From: Haloarcula rara
GTDB lineage: Archaea > Halobacteriota > Halobacteria > Halobacteriales > Haloarculaceae
Direction of reading: 5' to 3'
Assembly (NCBI RefSeq): GCF_029338235.1
Contig: NZ_CP119785.1
Span: forward strand, 2,728,001 to 2,792,000
DNA length: 64,000 nt
Under the pieces are notes generated by a model. The model saw only the letters and a list, made by a program, of their open reading frames with translations, was not told where the DNA came from and made no database searches. Below are positions 8,964 through 17,903 of this stretch, in pieces; the stretch's first letter is position 1, and each line of letters opens with the position of its first letter. The position numbers and the translations under genes were made by a program.

Positions 8964-10301
8964 ATGGCAGAAACGCCACCCGGACCGAAAGGCGAACCGC
9001 TGTTCGGGAGCAGTCGGACCTACGCCTCGGACCCGTTCAGATTTATCTCGGCGTTAGAGGACGCATACGGCGACGTGGCCTACTTCGACATGGGCCCGTT
9101 GGAGACGGTGATGCTGTCGGACCCGACCGCTATCGAGCGAGTGCTGGTCTCGGAGGCCGACCGATTCCGGAAACCGGACTTCCAGGGCGACGCGCTGGGG
9201 GACCTGCTGGGCGATGGCTTGCTGCTCTCCGAGGGCGACACCTGGGAGCAACAGCGTCAGCTGGCGAACCCGGCGTTCTCGATGCGCCGGCTGGCGGGGA
9301 TGGCCGACCGCATCACCGACCACGCCGAAGACCGGCTGGCCGACTGGTCTGAGGGGGACGTGGTCAACGTCGAGCGGGCGATGACACGGACCACGCTCGA
9401 TGTCATCCTCGACCTGATGATGGGTGTCCAGCTGAGCGAGGAGCGCGTCGAGACGATAGAGGAACAGCTGCTCCCGCTGGGCCAGCGATTCGAGCCGGAC
9501 CCGCTGCGTTTCGCCGCGCCGGAGTGGATGCCGATGCCCGACGACGCCGAGTTCGACGCGGCCGTCGAGACCCTCGATGGCATTCTCGACGACATTATCG
9601 CGGTGCGCGAGCGGACGGCCGGCAGCGGCGACGACGGCCCGATGGACTTCCTGTCGGTGCTCATCCGCGCCCGCGACGACGGCGTCGAGAGCCCTGAGCA
9701 ACTGCGCGACGAGATGATGACGATGCTGCTTGCGGGCCACGACACCACGGCGCTGACGCTGACCTACACGTGGTTCCTGCTTTCTGAGCACCCCGACATC
9801 GAGCGACGGGTCCACGAGGAGCTGGACGCGGTCGTCGGCGAGGGCCGCCCCGGAATGGAACACGTCCGGGAACTGGAGTATCTGGAGTGGGTCATCCAGG
9901 AGGCGATGCGGCTGTACCCGCCGGTGTACGTGATGTTCCGCGAGCCCACCGAGGACGTGACGCTGTCGGGCTACCCCATCGAGCAGGGAATGACCCTGAT
10001 GTTGCCACAGTGGGGCGTCCACCGCTCTGAGCGGTTCTACGACGACCCCGAGACGTTCGACCCGGAGCGGTGGCGACCGGAGCGAGCGAAAGAGCGGCCC
10101 CGCTTTGCCTACTTCCCTTTCGGCGGCGGCCCGCGCCACTGCATCGGCAAGCACCTGGCGATGCTCGAGGCCCAGCTCATCGTCGCGGCGACGGCCCAGC
10201 AGTACGAACTGGAGTTTCTGGGCGAGACGCCGCTGGAACTGATGCCCTCGCTCACCGCCCATCCCCGCCAGGAGATGTCGTTCCGGGTCCGCGAGCGGTA
10301 A
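8964..10301 (+). CDS. Cytochrome P450
   Basis: A 445-residue haem monooxygenase, soluble (no N-terminal anchor; starts MAETPPGPKGEPLFG). All hallmark motifs are present: the I-helix oxygen-activation motif AGHDTTA (about 257-263), ExxR as EAMR (about 313-316), and the haem-binding loop FPFGGGPRHCIG with the proximal cysteine at about 393. The overall pattern resembles the CYP102/CYP4-like bacterial forms. Substrate is unknown. No ferredoxin or reductase gene is adjacent, so electrons must come from elsewhere. Confidence 0.95.
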   Translation: MAETPPGPKGEPLFGSSRTYASDPFRFISALEDAYGDVAYFDMGPLETVMLSDPTAIERVLVSEADRFRKPDFQGDALGDLLGDGLLLSEGDTWEQQRQLANPAFSMRRLAGMADRITDHAEDRLADWSEGDVVNVERAMTRTTLDVILDLMMGVQLSEERVETIEEQLLPLGQRFEPDPLRFAAPEWMPMPDDAEFDAAVETLDGILDDIIAVRERTAGSGDDGPMDFLSVLIRARDDGVESPEQLRDEMMTMLLAGHDTTALTLTYTWFLLSEHPDIERRVHEELDAVVGEGRPGMEHVRELEYLEWVIQEAMRLYPPVYVMFREPTEDVTLSGYPIEQGMTLMLPQWGVHRSERFYDDPETFDPERWRPERAKERPRFAYFPFGGGPRHCIGKHLAMLEAQLIVAATAQQYELEFLGETPLELMPSLTAHPRQEMSFRVRER

Positions 10302-10380
10302 CTCGCCGCCGGGTCCGAACTGTTGGAAAGCTTGCACGCTGAGGTGAATTTATAATCACGCACTGTCTGGGTCGAACAAC

Positions 10381-10758
10381 GTGGTCAAATCAACAGTTCG
10401 CTTCCCCGAGGCGGTGATGGACCGCGTCGAGGAGATGGTCGAGGACGACGTCTTCTCGAGCAAGTCGGAGTTCCAGCGCTTCGCCGTGGAGTACGTCCTC
10501 TCGGAACTCGGCGAGTACGAGGCCGAGATGGTCGACTTCGATGAGATACGGAGCGAACTGTTCGCCTCGGGGCCGGCGACCGCTGACGGCCACGACGACG
10601 CCGAACTGAACGAGGCCTTCTACGAGAACGCGGCGCGTGTCAGGCAGTACGCCGTCCGGGGCGATATCGAGACCGCCGAGGAGTACATCGATACGGCCTA
10701 CCCCGTGACCGACCCGCGCTGTCTGTTGCTCGACGACCTGCTAGAGGCATATCGCTGA
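10381..10758 (+). CDS. Ribbon-helix-helix (CopG-type) DNA-binding protein
   Basis: 125 residues starting at GTG 10381, which lies about 30 bases after a TTTATAATC box. The N-terminal ~45 residues have a ribbon-helix-helix pattern: strand VKSTVRFPEAVMDRVEEMV, then FSSKSEFQRFAVEYVLSEL. The remaining acidic part (FYENAARVRQYAVRGDIETA) may be a dimerisation or partner-binding domain. Target genes are unknown; it sits between the P450 and mevalonate kinase genes. Confidence 0.8.
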   Translation: MVKSTVRFPEAVMDRVEEMVEDDVFSSKSEFQRFAVEYVLSELGEYEAEMVDFDEIRSELFASGPATADGHDDAELNEAFYENAARVRQYAVRGDIETAEEYIDTAYPVTDPRCLLLDDLLEAYR

Positions 10759-10810
10759 CCGCCGGCCTGCGTCCGAAAACACCTAACACCCTGCACGCAC
10801 AGGCTGGGGT

Positions 10811-11794
10811 ATGGTCACGTCGAGCGCTCCCGGCAAGGTGTACCTGTTCGGGGAGCACGCAGTCGTCTACGGCGAACCGGCGGTCCCGTGTGCCATCGAA
10901 CGCCGGGCCCGCGTCACGGCCGAAGAGATAGACGAAGGGCTGGTCGTCCACGCCGAGGACCTCCAGCTCGACGGCTTCACCGTCGAGTACGTCGGCGACG
11001 ACACCGACCACCCCGACGTCGACGCGGAGAACTCCCTGGTGGAGGCGGCCACGGGCTACGTCAACGAGGCCGTCGCCCAGGTCAGGGACGCAGCAGACGC
11101 GCCCGATGCGGGCTTCGAGATATGGATAGAGAGCGATATTCCGCTGGGTGCGGGTCTTGGCTCGTCGGCGGCGGTCGCCTGTGCGGCCATCGACGCGGGC
11201 TGTCGCGAACTGGGCGTCGAACTGTCGCCCGAGGAGATAGCCGACCGGGCCTATCAGGTGGAAGCGGCGGTCCAGGACGGGGAGGCCTCCCGCGCGGACA
11301 CGTTCTGCTCGGCGATGGGCGGGGCGGTCCGCGTCGAGGGCGACGACTGCCGTCGCGTCGATGGGGTCGGGAACCTGCCGTTCGTCATCGGCTACGACGG
11401 CGGGGCCGGCGACACCGGACAGCTCGTCGCGGGCGTCCGCGAGCTCCGCGAGGAGTACGACTTCGCGGCCGACACCGTCGAGACAATCGGTGATATCGTC
11501 CGGGAGGGCGAGGCCGTACTGAGGACCGAGGACACGGAGACGCTGGGCGAGCTGATGGACTTCAATCACGGCTTACTCGGGGCGCTGGGGGTGTCCTCTC
11601 GCTCGCTAGATACGATGGTCTGGGCGGCCCGCGACGCGGGCGCTGTGGGCGCGAAGCTCACCGGCGCCGGCGGTGGGGGCTGTATCGTCGCCCTCGACGA
11701 GACGGACGCCGCACTGACGGCACTGAAGTACACGCCGGGCTGTGACGAGGCGTTCCGAGCGGCACTGGACACCGAGGGGGTCCGGGCGGAGTGA
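10811..11794 (+). CDS. mvk: Mevalonate kinase
   Basis: GHMP kinase, 327 residues: phosphorylates mevalonate to 5-phosphomevalonate in the archaeal lipid pathway. It begins SSAPGKVYLFGEHAVVYGEP (family motif 1) and has the ATP loop PLGAGLGSSAAVACA at about residues 111-125 and the C-terminal motif KLTGAGGGGCIVAL. Its stop overlaps the GTG of the isopentenyl phosphate kinase gene, so the two isoprenoid enzymes are coupled. Confidence 0.95.
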   Translation: MVTSSAPGKVYLFGEHAVVYGEPAVPCAIERRARVTAEEIDEGLVVHAEDLQLDGFTVEYVGDDTDHPDVDAENSLVEAATGYVNEAVAQVRDAADAPDAGFEIWIESDIPLGAGLGSSAAVACAAIDAGCRELGVELSPEEIADRAYQVEAAVQDGEASRADTFCSAMGGAVRVEGDDCRRVDGVGNLPFVIGYDGGAGDTGQLVAGVRELREEYDFAADTVETIGDIVREGEAVLRTEDTETLGELMDFNHGLLGALGVSSRSLDTMVWAARDAGAVGAKLTGAGGGGCIVALDETDAALTALKYTPGCDEAFRAALDTEGVRAE

Positions 11795-12534
11795 CCGTCG
11801 TCCTGAAACTCGGTGGGAGCGTCGTCACCGAGAAAGACCAGCCCGAGACCGTCGACGACGACGCGCTCGCGTCGGCCGCCGACGCCGTCGCAGCCAGCGA
11901 CGAGCGGCTGGTCGTGGTCCACGGGGGCGGCAGTTTCGGCCACCACCACGCCGCCGAGTACGGCGTCAGCACGACCGAAGGGACCCACGACGCGGCCGGG
12001 GTCACGGCCATCCACGGCGCGATGAAACGGCTCAACGACGCCGTCGTCACGGCGCTGGCCGAGCGGGGTGTCCCCGCCGTCCCGGTCCACCCGCTCTCGG
12101 CCGCGAGTCGAGATGCCGCGGGGGCGCTGGCCCTCCCGACCGAACAGGTTCGGACGCTGCTCGCGGAGGGCTTTGTCCCCGTCCTCCACGGTGACCTCGT
12201 GGCCCACCGGGGCGAGGGGACCACTGTCCTGAGCGGCGACGAACTCGTGGTCGAACTCACCCCGGCGGTCGAGGCCGACCGGGTCGGCGTCTGTTCGACG
12301 GTCCCGGGCGTCCTCAACGACGAGGGCGAGGTTATCGACCGCATAACGGCCTTCGACGAGGTGGCGTCGGCGCTGGGCGCCAGTGAGGCGACGGACGTAT
12401 CGGGCGGGATGGCCGGGAAGATACGGGCGCTGCTCGCCCTCTCATCGCCGGCCCACGTCTTCGGCCCCGAAGCCCTCGGCACCTTCCTCGCCGGCGGCGA
12501 CCCCGGGACGACCGTCGCTGGTAACAACGCGTGA
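11791..12534 (+). CDS. ipk: Isopentenyl phosphate kinase
   Basis: Amino acid kinase fold enzyme, 247 residues, making isopentenyl diphosphate from isopentenyl phosphate: the last step of the alternative archaeal mevalonate route. Motifs are VLKLGGSVVTEK at the start, and VVVHGGGSFGHHHAAEYG, whose histidine run includes the one known to bind substrate phosphate, and GVCSTVPGVL in the middle. The GTG start overlaps the mvk stop. It belongs to the set mvk-ipk-(rnj)-idsA spread over the next 4 kb. Confidence 0.93.
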   Translation: MTVVLKLGGSVVTEKDQPETVDDDALASAADAVAASDERLVVVHGGGSFGHHHAAEYGVSTTEGTHDAAGVTAIHGAMKRLNDAVVTALAERGVPAVPVHPLSAASRDAAGALALPTEQVRTLLAEGFVPVLHGDLVAHRGEGTTVLSGDELVVELTPAVEADRVGVCSTVPGVLNDEGEVIDRITAFDEVASALGASEATDVSGGMAGKIRALLALSSPAHVFGPEALGTFLAGGDPGTTVAGNNA

Positions 12535-12580
12535 TACTGCCGTCGTAACCTATTTGACCGCAGTTATCATTTGTGCGACT

Positions 12581-13774
12581 ATGTCTGCTGCTGGGTTATC
12601 AGATGTCTACCGATACGGTGTCCGCTTCGTCGGCTATCTCCTCGCGGTGACGCTGGTCGCCGGTGTCTTCGTGGGCGGCGGTGTGGCCATCGTGGGCACG
12701 CAGGGACTCAGCTCCGTCACCGGTGGCGGGGCGACCGGTCCCGTCGTGGCGGCTATCGCGCTCGTCGCTATCGGCGTGTTGCTCCTCCTGTCGGGACTGT
12801 CCGGGCTGGCGTACAAACTCGTCGCCGACGCGACGATGGCCGGCCTCGTGCAGGGCCGGGCGGTCGACGTGGCGGCCACCGAGACGGCCGACGCGACCGA
12901 CGACGAGGAGGCGGCTACCGACGATGACACCACTGAGGATACTGCCGGAGCCACAGGTGCAGCCCCACCGGCCACCGACACAGTGGACGACGAGTCATCG
13001 TCCGACGGCACCGATGACGTTACCGAGACGGTCCGGGAAGAACCGGAACCCGCCGAGGGCGGGACTGGGACCGACTCGCCGCCGGAGCCTTCCACCGACG
13101 AACAGACCGTCGTCGAGTCCCCTGAGCCAGAGAGCCAGCCCGAACCACCAGCGGACGCGACCGGAACTGACGAAGCGGTCACGCCCGCGGACGCTGCGCC
13201 CCGGCCCGACGAACCCGTACTGGACGACGAGAGCGGTGCCGTGACCGAGAAGTCCCCGACGGAGACGACCGACTCGACCGAGTGGGTCGAACAGTCGACC
13301 ACAGCCGGTGAGGACGATGGGATAGCAGCGAGCGACCCCGAGTCGGCTGGGACGACAGAGAGCGACTCCGGACCGACAGAGACCCAGCCAGAGGAGTGGT
13401 CGCCGCCGGACCCGTCGGAGTTCGAGACGGCGGTGCCCGCCGAAAGCGAGGCCGATGACTCCGGGGCCACGGGCCCGACAGACGAGTCCTCGTCTGCCGA
13501 AGAGTCGCCGGGCTGGGAGATGGAAGAAAGCGGCGACGAGTCACCGGACACCCCCCGGACGGCCGATGACCTCTTCGGCGAGACGGACGACGACGGCGGA
13601 GAGGAGTCGGTCGAGGACGTCTCGGGTCTGTTCTCCGGGGACGAGGAGACACCGGAGGGTGACAGCGGTGACGACGAGGGTCCCGAAGACCCCGACGACG
13701 AGCCCGGCGAATCGACACCCTTCGAGACGAAATCCGATAGCGATCCCCTCTCTGACGCGCTCGAGGACTCGTAG
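12581..13774 (+). CDS. Membrane-anchored protein with long acidic tail
   Basis: 397 residues. Two hydrophobic segments (about residues 12-38 and 55-82) are followed by ~300 residues of low-complexity sequence rich in Asp, Glu, Ser, Thr and Pro, with no recognisable domain. ATG 12581 is chosen because it directly precedes the hydrophobic region and follows an AT-rich box (TTATCATTTG); upstream in-frame codons lie inside ipk. The tail is likely disordered. I do not recognise the family; a cell-surface or membrane-scaffold role would be a guess. Confidence 0.7.
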   Translation: MSAAGLSDVYRYGVRFVGYLLAVTLVAGVFVGGGVAIVGTQGLSSVTGGGATGPVVAAIALVAIGVLLLLSGLSGLAYKLVADATMAGLVQGRAVDVAATETADATDDEEAATDDDTTEDTAGATGAAPPATDTVDDESSSDGTDDVTETVREEPEPAEGGTGTDSPPEPSTDEQTVVESPEPESQPEPPADATGTDEAVTPADAAPRPDEPVLDDESGAVTEKSPTETTDSTEWVEQSTTAGEDDGIAASDPESAGTTESDSGPTETQPEEWSPPDPSEFETAVPAESEADDSGATGPTDESSSAEESPGWEMEESGDESPDTPRTADDLFGETDDDGGEESVEDVSGLFSGDEETPEGDSGDDEGPEDPDDEPGESTPFETKSDSDPLSDALEDS

Positions 13775-13810
13775 TCGCCGACGACTCGCGAGGGCGGAAC
13801 CCACACCGTT

Positions 13811-13963
13811 TTATGAACTCGCGTTGTAGGCGCTGATAACCGAGCGCACGGCCGCCCGCGACGGGTCGGCGGCCGGCAGACGACGGGACCAGTCGTCGGG
13901 ACGCGAGTCCTCTGCGACGGACAGCGAGGCTACGGGCGACACCCGGCCGGCCTCGTCGTCCAC
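13811..13963 (-). pseudogene. Short open frame with coding-like codons; possible gene remnant
   Basis: In the 275-base gap before the RNase J gene, a minus-strand frame from GTG 13963 to TAA 13811 reads [20 protein letters not shown] and ends [10 protein letters not shown]. Its composition and G/C third positions look haloarchaeal. The same frame continues upstream as [12 protein letters not shown] before an in-frame TGA near 13980, as if a longer C-terminus had been broken. No family is recognised. It could also be chance in GC-rich DNA. Confidence 0.25.
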
Positions 13964-14049
13964 AGGAACCGAGACGCCGTTTCAGCCGTTACCGTCGTTG
14001 CCAGCCCCGACCGCGTGCTCGCGGGCGGCTCCTACTCGGAGCTATAACC

Positions 14050-15396
14050 ATGGAAGTCGAAATCGCAACAATTGGCGGATACGAGGCTGTGGGCCGACAG
14101 ATGACGGCCGTCCGAGCGGGCGACGACGTCGTCATCTTCGACATGGGCCTGAACCTCTCGAAGGTACTGATTCACGACAACGTCGAGACCGAGCGGATGC
14201 ACTCGCTCGACCTCATCGACATGGGCGCCATCCCGGACGACCGGGTTATGTCCGAACTCGAAGGCGACGTGAAAGCTATCGTGCCGACTCACGGTCACCT
14301 GGACCACATCGGCGCCATCTCGAAGCTGGCACACCGCTACGATGCCCCCATCGTCGCGACGCCGTTCACTATCGAGCTGGTCAAACAGCAAATCAAGGGC
14401 GAAGAGAAGTTCGGGGTCCAGAACGACCTCCAGAAGATGGAGGCCGGCGAGACGATGCAGATCGGCGAGCGGACCGAACTCGAGTTCGTCAACGTCACAC
14501 ACTCCATCATCGACGCCATCAACCCCGTGCTCCACACCCCCGAGGGCGCCGTCGTCTACGGCCTCGACAAGCGGATGGACCACACGCCGGTCATCGGCGA
14601 CCCTATCGACATGAAGCGGTTCCGGGAGATCGGCCGCGAGGGCGAAGGGGTGCTCTGTTACATCGAGGACTGTACCAACGCCGGTAAGAAGGGTCGAACA
14701 CCGTCCGAGTCCGTCGCTCGACGACACCTCAAGGACGTGATGACGAGCATCGAGGACTACGACGGCGGTATCGTCGCCACGACGTTCTCCTCGCACATCG
14801 CCCGCGTGAAGAGCCTCGTCGAGTTCGCCGAGGACATGGGCCGCCAGCCGGTCCTGCTGGGTCGCTCGATGGAGAAGTACTCGGGGACTGCGGAACGACT
14901 GGACTTCGTTGACTTCCCCGACGACCTCGGAATGTACGGCCACCGCAAGTCCGTCGACCGCACGTTCAAGCGGATTATGAACGAGGGCAAGGAGAACTTC
15001 CTGCCCATCGTCACCGGCCACCAGGGCGAGCCCCGCGCGATGCTCACCCGTATGGGTCGCGGCGAGACGCCCTACGAACTGGACGACGGCGACAAGGTGC
15101 TGTTCTCGGCCCGGGTCATCCCGGAGCCGACCAACGAGGGGCAGCGCTACCAGTCCGAGAAGCTCCTGGGCATGCAGGGCGCACGCATCTACGACGACAT
15201 CCACGTCTCGGGCCACCTCCGCGAGGAGGGGCACTACCAGATGCTCGACGCCTTGCAGCCACAGCACGTCATCCCGGCCCACCAGAGCCTCAAAGGGTTC
15301 TCGCCGTACGTCGACCTCGCCGAGGACTTCGGGCTCAAGGTCGGTCGTGACCTGCATATCACCCGCAACGGGAACATGATCCAGCTCACCGAATAA
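14050..15396 (+). CDS. rnj: Ribonuclease J (metallo-beta-lactamase/beta-CASP)
   Basis: 448-residue 5'-to-3' exoribonuclease of the beta-CASP family. The metallo-beta-lactamase zinc motif [10 protein letters not shown] is at about residues 78-87. Further metal and beta-CASP motifs follow: [19 protein letters not shown], a glycine-rich stretch [13 protein letters not shown] ([13 protein letters not shown] region), [13 protein letters not shown], and [11 protein letters not shown] then [11 protein letters not shown] near the end. The length fits archaeal RNase J rather than the CPSF-type enzymes, which carry KH domains. Two bases separate it from idsA. Confidence 0.92.
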   Translation: MEVEIATIGGYEAVGRQMTAVRAGDDVVIFDMGLNLSKVLIHDNVETERMHSLDLIDMGAIPDDRVMSELEGDVKAIVPTHGHLDHIGAISKLAHRYDAPIVATPFTIELVKQQIKGEEKFGVQNDLQKMEAGETMQIGERTELEFVNVTHSIIDAINPVLHTPEGAVVYGLDKRMDHTPVIGDPIDMKRFREIGREGEGVLCYIEDCTNAGKKGRTPSESVARRHLKDVMTSIEDYDGGIVATTFSSHIARVKSLVEFAEDMGRQPVLLGRSMEKYSGTAERLDFVDFPDDLGMYGHRKSVDRTFKRIMNEGKENFLPIVTGHQGEPRAMLTRMGRGETPYELDDGDKVLFSARVIPEPTNEGQRYQSEKLLGMQGARIYDDIHVSGHLREEGHYQMLDALQPQHVIPAHQSLKGFSPYVDLAEDFGLKVGRDLHITRNGNMIQLTE

Positions 15397-15398
15397 GT

Positions 15399-16439
15399 AT
15401 GTCAGAACGCCATCAGCAGGTCGAACAAGCAATCCTCGCCCGTCGCGAGCGGATTAACGAGGCGCTCCCGGAGGAGCTACCGGTCACCCGGCCAGAGGGA
15501 CTCTACGAGGCGACTCGATACCTGCTCGACGCCGGCGGGAAGCGGCTTCGTCCGACGGTCCTCCTCCTGGTCGGTGAGTCGCTGCTTTCCGTCGAACCGC
15601 CGGAGGCCGACTACCGCGCGTTTCCCACGCTCGACGACGGGGAGGCCGACCTGCTGTCGGCGGCTATCGCCATCGAGGTCATCCAGACCTTTACCCTCAT
15701 CCACGACGACATCATGGACGACGACGACCTCCGACGCGGGGTCCCGTCCGTCCACAAGGAGTACGACCTCTCGACGGCTATTCTGGCCGGCGATACGCTG
15801 TACTCGAAGGCCTTCGAATTCCTGCTTTCGACCGGCGCGGCCCACGACCGGACCGTCGCCGCGAACAGGCGCCTGGCCGAGACCTGTACGCGAATCTGTG
15901 AGGGCCAGTCGCTCGACATCGAGTTCGAGGCACGCGATGCGGTGACACCCGATGAGTACCTCGAGATGGTGGAGCTCAAGACCGCTGTGCTGTATGGCGC
16001 GGCGGCGGCCATCCCGGCGACCCTGCTGGGCGCCGACGAGGAGACCGTCGAGGCGCTGTACAACCACGGCCTCGACGTCGGGCGGGCGTTCCAGATTCAG
16101 GACGACCTGCTCGACCTGACGACGCCCTCCGAGAAGCTCGGCAAACAGCGGGGGTCTGACCTCGTCGAGAACAAGCAGACGCTCGTGACGCTGCACGCCC
16201 GCCAGCAGGGCGTCGACGTCGCGAACCTGGTCGACACCGACTCCGTCGAGGCGGTCTCCGAGGCCGAAATCGACGAGGCCGTCGAGACGCTCCGGACGGC
16301 GGGCTCTATCGAGTACGCCCGTTCTCGCGCCCAGGAGCTGGTCACCAGCGGCAAGGAGAACCTCGAAGTCCTCCCGGACAACGAGGCGCGTGACCTGCTG
16401 TCCGGTATCGCGGACTACCTGGTCGAACGCGAGTACTGA
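15399..16439 (+). CDS. idsA: Polyprenyl (geranylgeranyl) diphosphate synthase
   Basis: 346-residue all-helical prenyltransferase that condenses isopentenyl diphosphate with allylic diphosphates to make C20 chains for archaeal lipids. First Asp-rich motif is IHDDIMDDDDLRRG and the second is QIQDDLLDL; GGKRLRP near the start binds isopentenyl diphosphate. Chain length (C15 or C20) cannot be proved from sequence alone. Placed directly after rnj and 3 kb from mvk/ipk, so much of the isoprenoid route is clustered. Confidence 0.93.
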   Translation: MSERHQQVEQAILARRERINEALPEELPVTRPEGLYEATRYLLDAGGKRLRPTVLLLVGESLLSVEPPEADYRAFPTLDDGEADLLSAAIAIEVIQTFTLIHDDIMDDDDLRRGVPSVHKEYDLSTAILAGDTLYSKAFEFLLSTGAAHDRTVAANRRLAETCTRICEGQSLDIEFEARDAVTPDEYLEMVELKTAVLYGAAAAIPATLLGADEETVEALYNHGLDVGRAFQIQDDLLDLTTPSEKLGKQRGSDLVENKQTLVTLHARQQGVDVANLVDTDSVEAVSEAEIDEAVETLRTAGSIEYARSRAQELVTSGKENLEVLPDNEARDLLSGIADYLVEREY

Positions 16440-16483
16440 GCGGCGACACTGTTACGCGCCCCCAGTGGAGTTCGGGCTAGTCG

Positions 16484-16819
16484 TTAGTTGACCGAGACGC
16501 TCTCTGCGGCTATCGTCACGTTCGCACCGGGCATACTACTCGTATCGCTCGCGACACCCTCGACGGTCACACAGTCGCCCTCGGAGACGTCGTCTTGGCT
16601 CTGGACGAACGCCGTATCGGTGCCGTCGTCGATGGTGAACGACCCCTGACCGGTCTCAGTCACTTCGCCGGTGACTGACACCTCCCCGCTCGCCTCGGCT
16701 ATCTCCGTCTCGCCGGGGCTACATCCGCTGCCGCCGAGTATCCCGCCACACCCAGCGAGGCCGACCATCAGTCCGACTGCTACGAGCCCGTACGTCCGAA
16801 CACCTGTGTTTCGAGACAT
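16484..16819 (-). CDS. Small lipoprotein with OB-fold-like domain
   Basis: 111 residues. A signal segment (TYGLVAVGLMVGLAGCGG) carries the lipobox LAGC at about residues 21-24, so the mature protein is probably lipid-anchored outside the cell. The rest (EVSVTGEVTETGQGSFTIDD ... GDCVTVEGVASD) has the alternating strand pattern of small OB-fold domains. The start follows an AT-rich stretch upstream. Ligand unknown. Confidence 0.7.
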   Translation of the reverse strand: MSRNTGVRTYGLVAVGLMVGLAGCGGILGGSGCSPGETEIAEASGEVSVTGEVTETGQGSFTIDDGTDTAFVQSQDDVSEGDCVTVEGVASDTSSMPGANVTIAAESVSVN

Positions 16820-16928
16820 ATTTCACAGTAATTCTTGTGATATAAAAATCAACGTGTCGGTGTGAGACACAGTCGAACGGTCCCACCGACACCGGAGAGT
16901 TATGTCTGTCTGATACTAACGGGGAGCC

Positions 16929-17858
16929 GTGACAGAGTTCGTCCTCTACGGCGGCAAAGGAGGGGTCGGAAAGACGACCGTCGCGGCGGCGACCGGCTTG
17001 GAACTGGCCCGCGAGGGGTTCGAGACACTGGTTGTCTCGACGGATCCGGCTCACTCGCTGGGCGACGCCGTCGAACAGTCCATCGGCGCCGAGCCGGTCG
17101 AGATACGCGACCGGCTCTGGGGCGTCGAAATCGACCCGCAAGCGGGTGTCGACCGCTACGAGGTCATCTTCGAGGCGCTGGCCGAGGAGTTCGACGACGC
17201 CGGTATCCACCTAGACGAGGAGCAAGTCGCCGAGCTGTTCAGTTCGGGCGTCTTACCGGGCAGCGACGAGCTCGCCGCTATCGACGGGCTGGCGACGTAC
17301 GTCGACGACGACCGGTTCGAGCGGGTCGTCTTCGACACTGCGCCGACTGGCCACACGCTCCGCCTGCTCGATCTTCCGCAGGTGATGGACCGCGGGCTGG
17401 CGACTGCGCTCGATTTGCGCGACCAGGTCCGCCGGAAGGTCGACACCGCTCGGACCATGCTGTTCGGGCCGATGGGACGCAGACGCCGCGAGGAAGCCGA
17501 CAGCTTCACCCAGATGCGCGACCGGATGGAACGGGTCGGCGAAGTGCTCCGGGACCCCACCCGAACGGAGTTCCGCGTCGTGACCATCCCCGAGACGATG
17601 GCCGTCCGCGAGAGCGAACGGCTGGTCGCCCAGCTGCGGGAGTTCGAGGTCCCGGTGGGGACGCTGGTCGTCAACAAGGTCATCGAGGACCCCGGCGACT
17701 GTGAGCGCTGTCTGGGAAAGCAGGCTGTCCAGGAGGAGTCGCTGGCCGCACTTCGGGAGTCACTGCCTGTACTGGCGGTCTGGACCGTCCCCGACGAATC
17801 CGGCGAGGTGACCGGACTGGCGGCGTTGGAGCGGATCGGTACACATATTGGCGGCTGA
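16929..17858 (+). CDS. ArsA/Get3-family ATPase
   Basis: 309 residues from GTG 16929. The deviant P-loop GGKGGVGKTTVAAA lies at residues 8-21, followed by VVSTDPAHSLGDA and the switch-II-like FDTAPTGHTLRLL. A CxxC pair (DCERCLG) near residue 260 resembles the zinc-binding cysteines of Get3 dimers. Archaeal members may target tail-anchored membrane proteins; no arsenite genes are nearby, so an arsenic role is unlikely here. It lies just upstream of gltX. Confidence 0.9.
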   Translation: MTEFVLYGGKGGVGKTTVAAATGLELAREGFETLVVSTDPAHSLGDAVEQSIGAEPVEIRDRLWGVEIDPQAGVDRYEVIFEALAEEFDDAGIHLDEEQVAELFSSGVLPGSDELAAIDGLATYVDDDRFERVVFDTAPTGHTLRLLDLPQVMDRGLATALDLRDQVRRKVDTARTMLFGPMGRRRREEADSFTQMRDRMERVGEVLRDPTRTEFRVVTIPETMAVRESERLVAQLREFEVPVGTLVVNKVIEDPGDCERCLGKQAVQEESLAALRESLPVLAVWTVPDESGEVTGLAALERIGTHIGG

Positions 17859-17903
17859 CCGAACCCGACGGCGTTTTGAGGCCGCCCACCGGACCGTTCG
17901 ACC

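Noticed and set aside
9054..10337. Long open frame antisense to the P450 gene (427 residues)
   Set aside because: Same shadow effect; rich in Arg, His and Gln, unlike acidic haloarchaeal proteins.
12634..13806. 390-residue frame antisense to the acidic-tail membrane protein
   Set aside because: It is mostly Ser/Val low complexity produced by reverse reading of Asp/Glu/Thr codons. The plus frame has a promoter and hydrophobic start.
16929..17858. Arsenite pump ATPase role
   Set aside because: No ars genes nearby, and the single-domain Get3-like form with CxxC fits protein targeting better.
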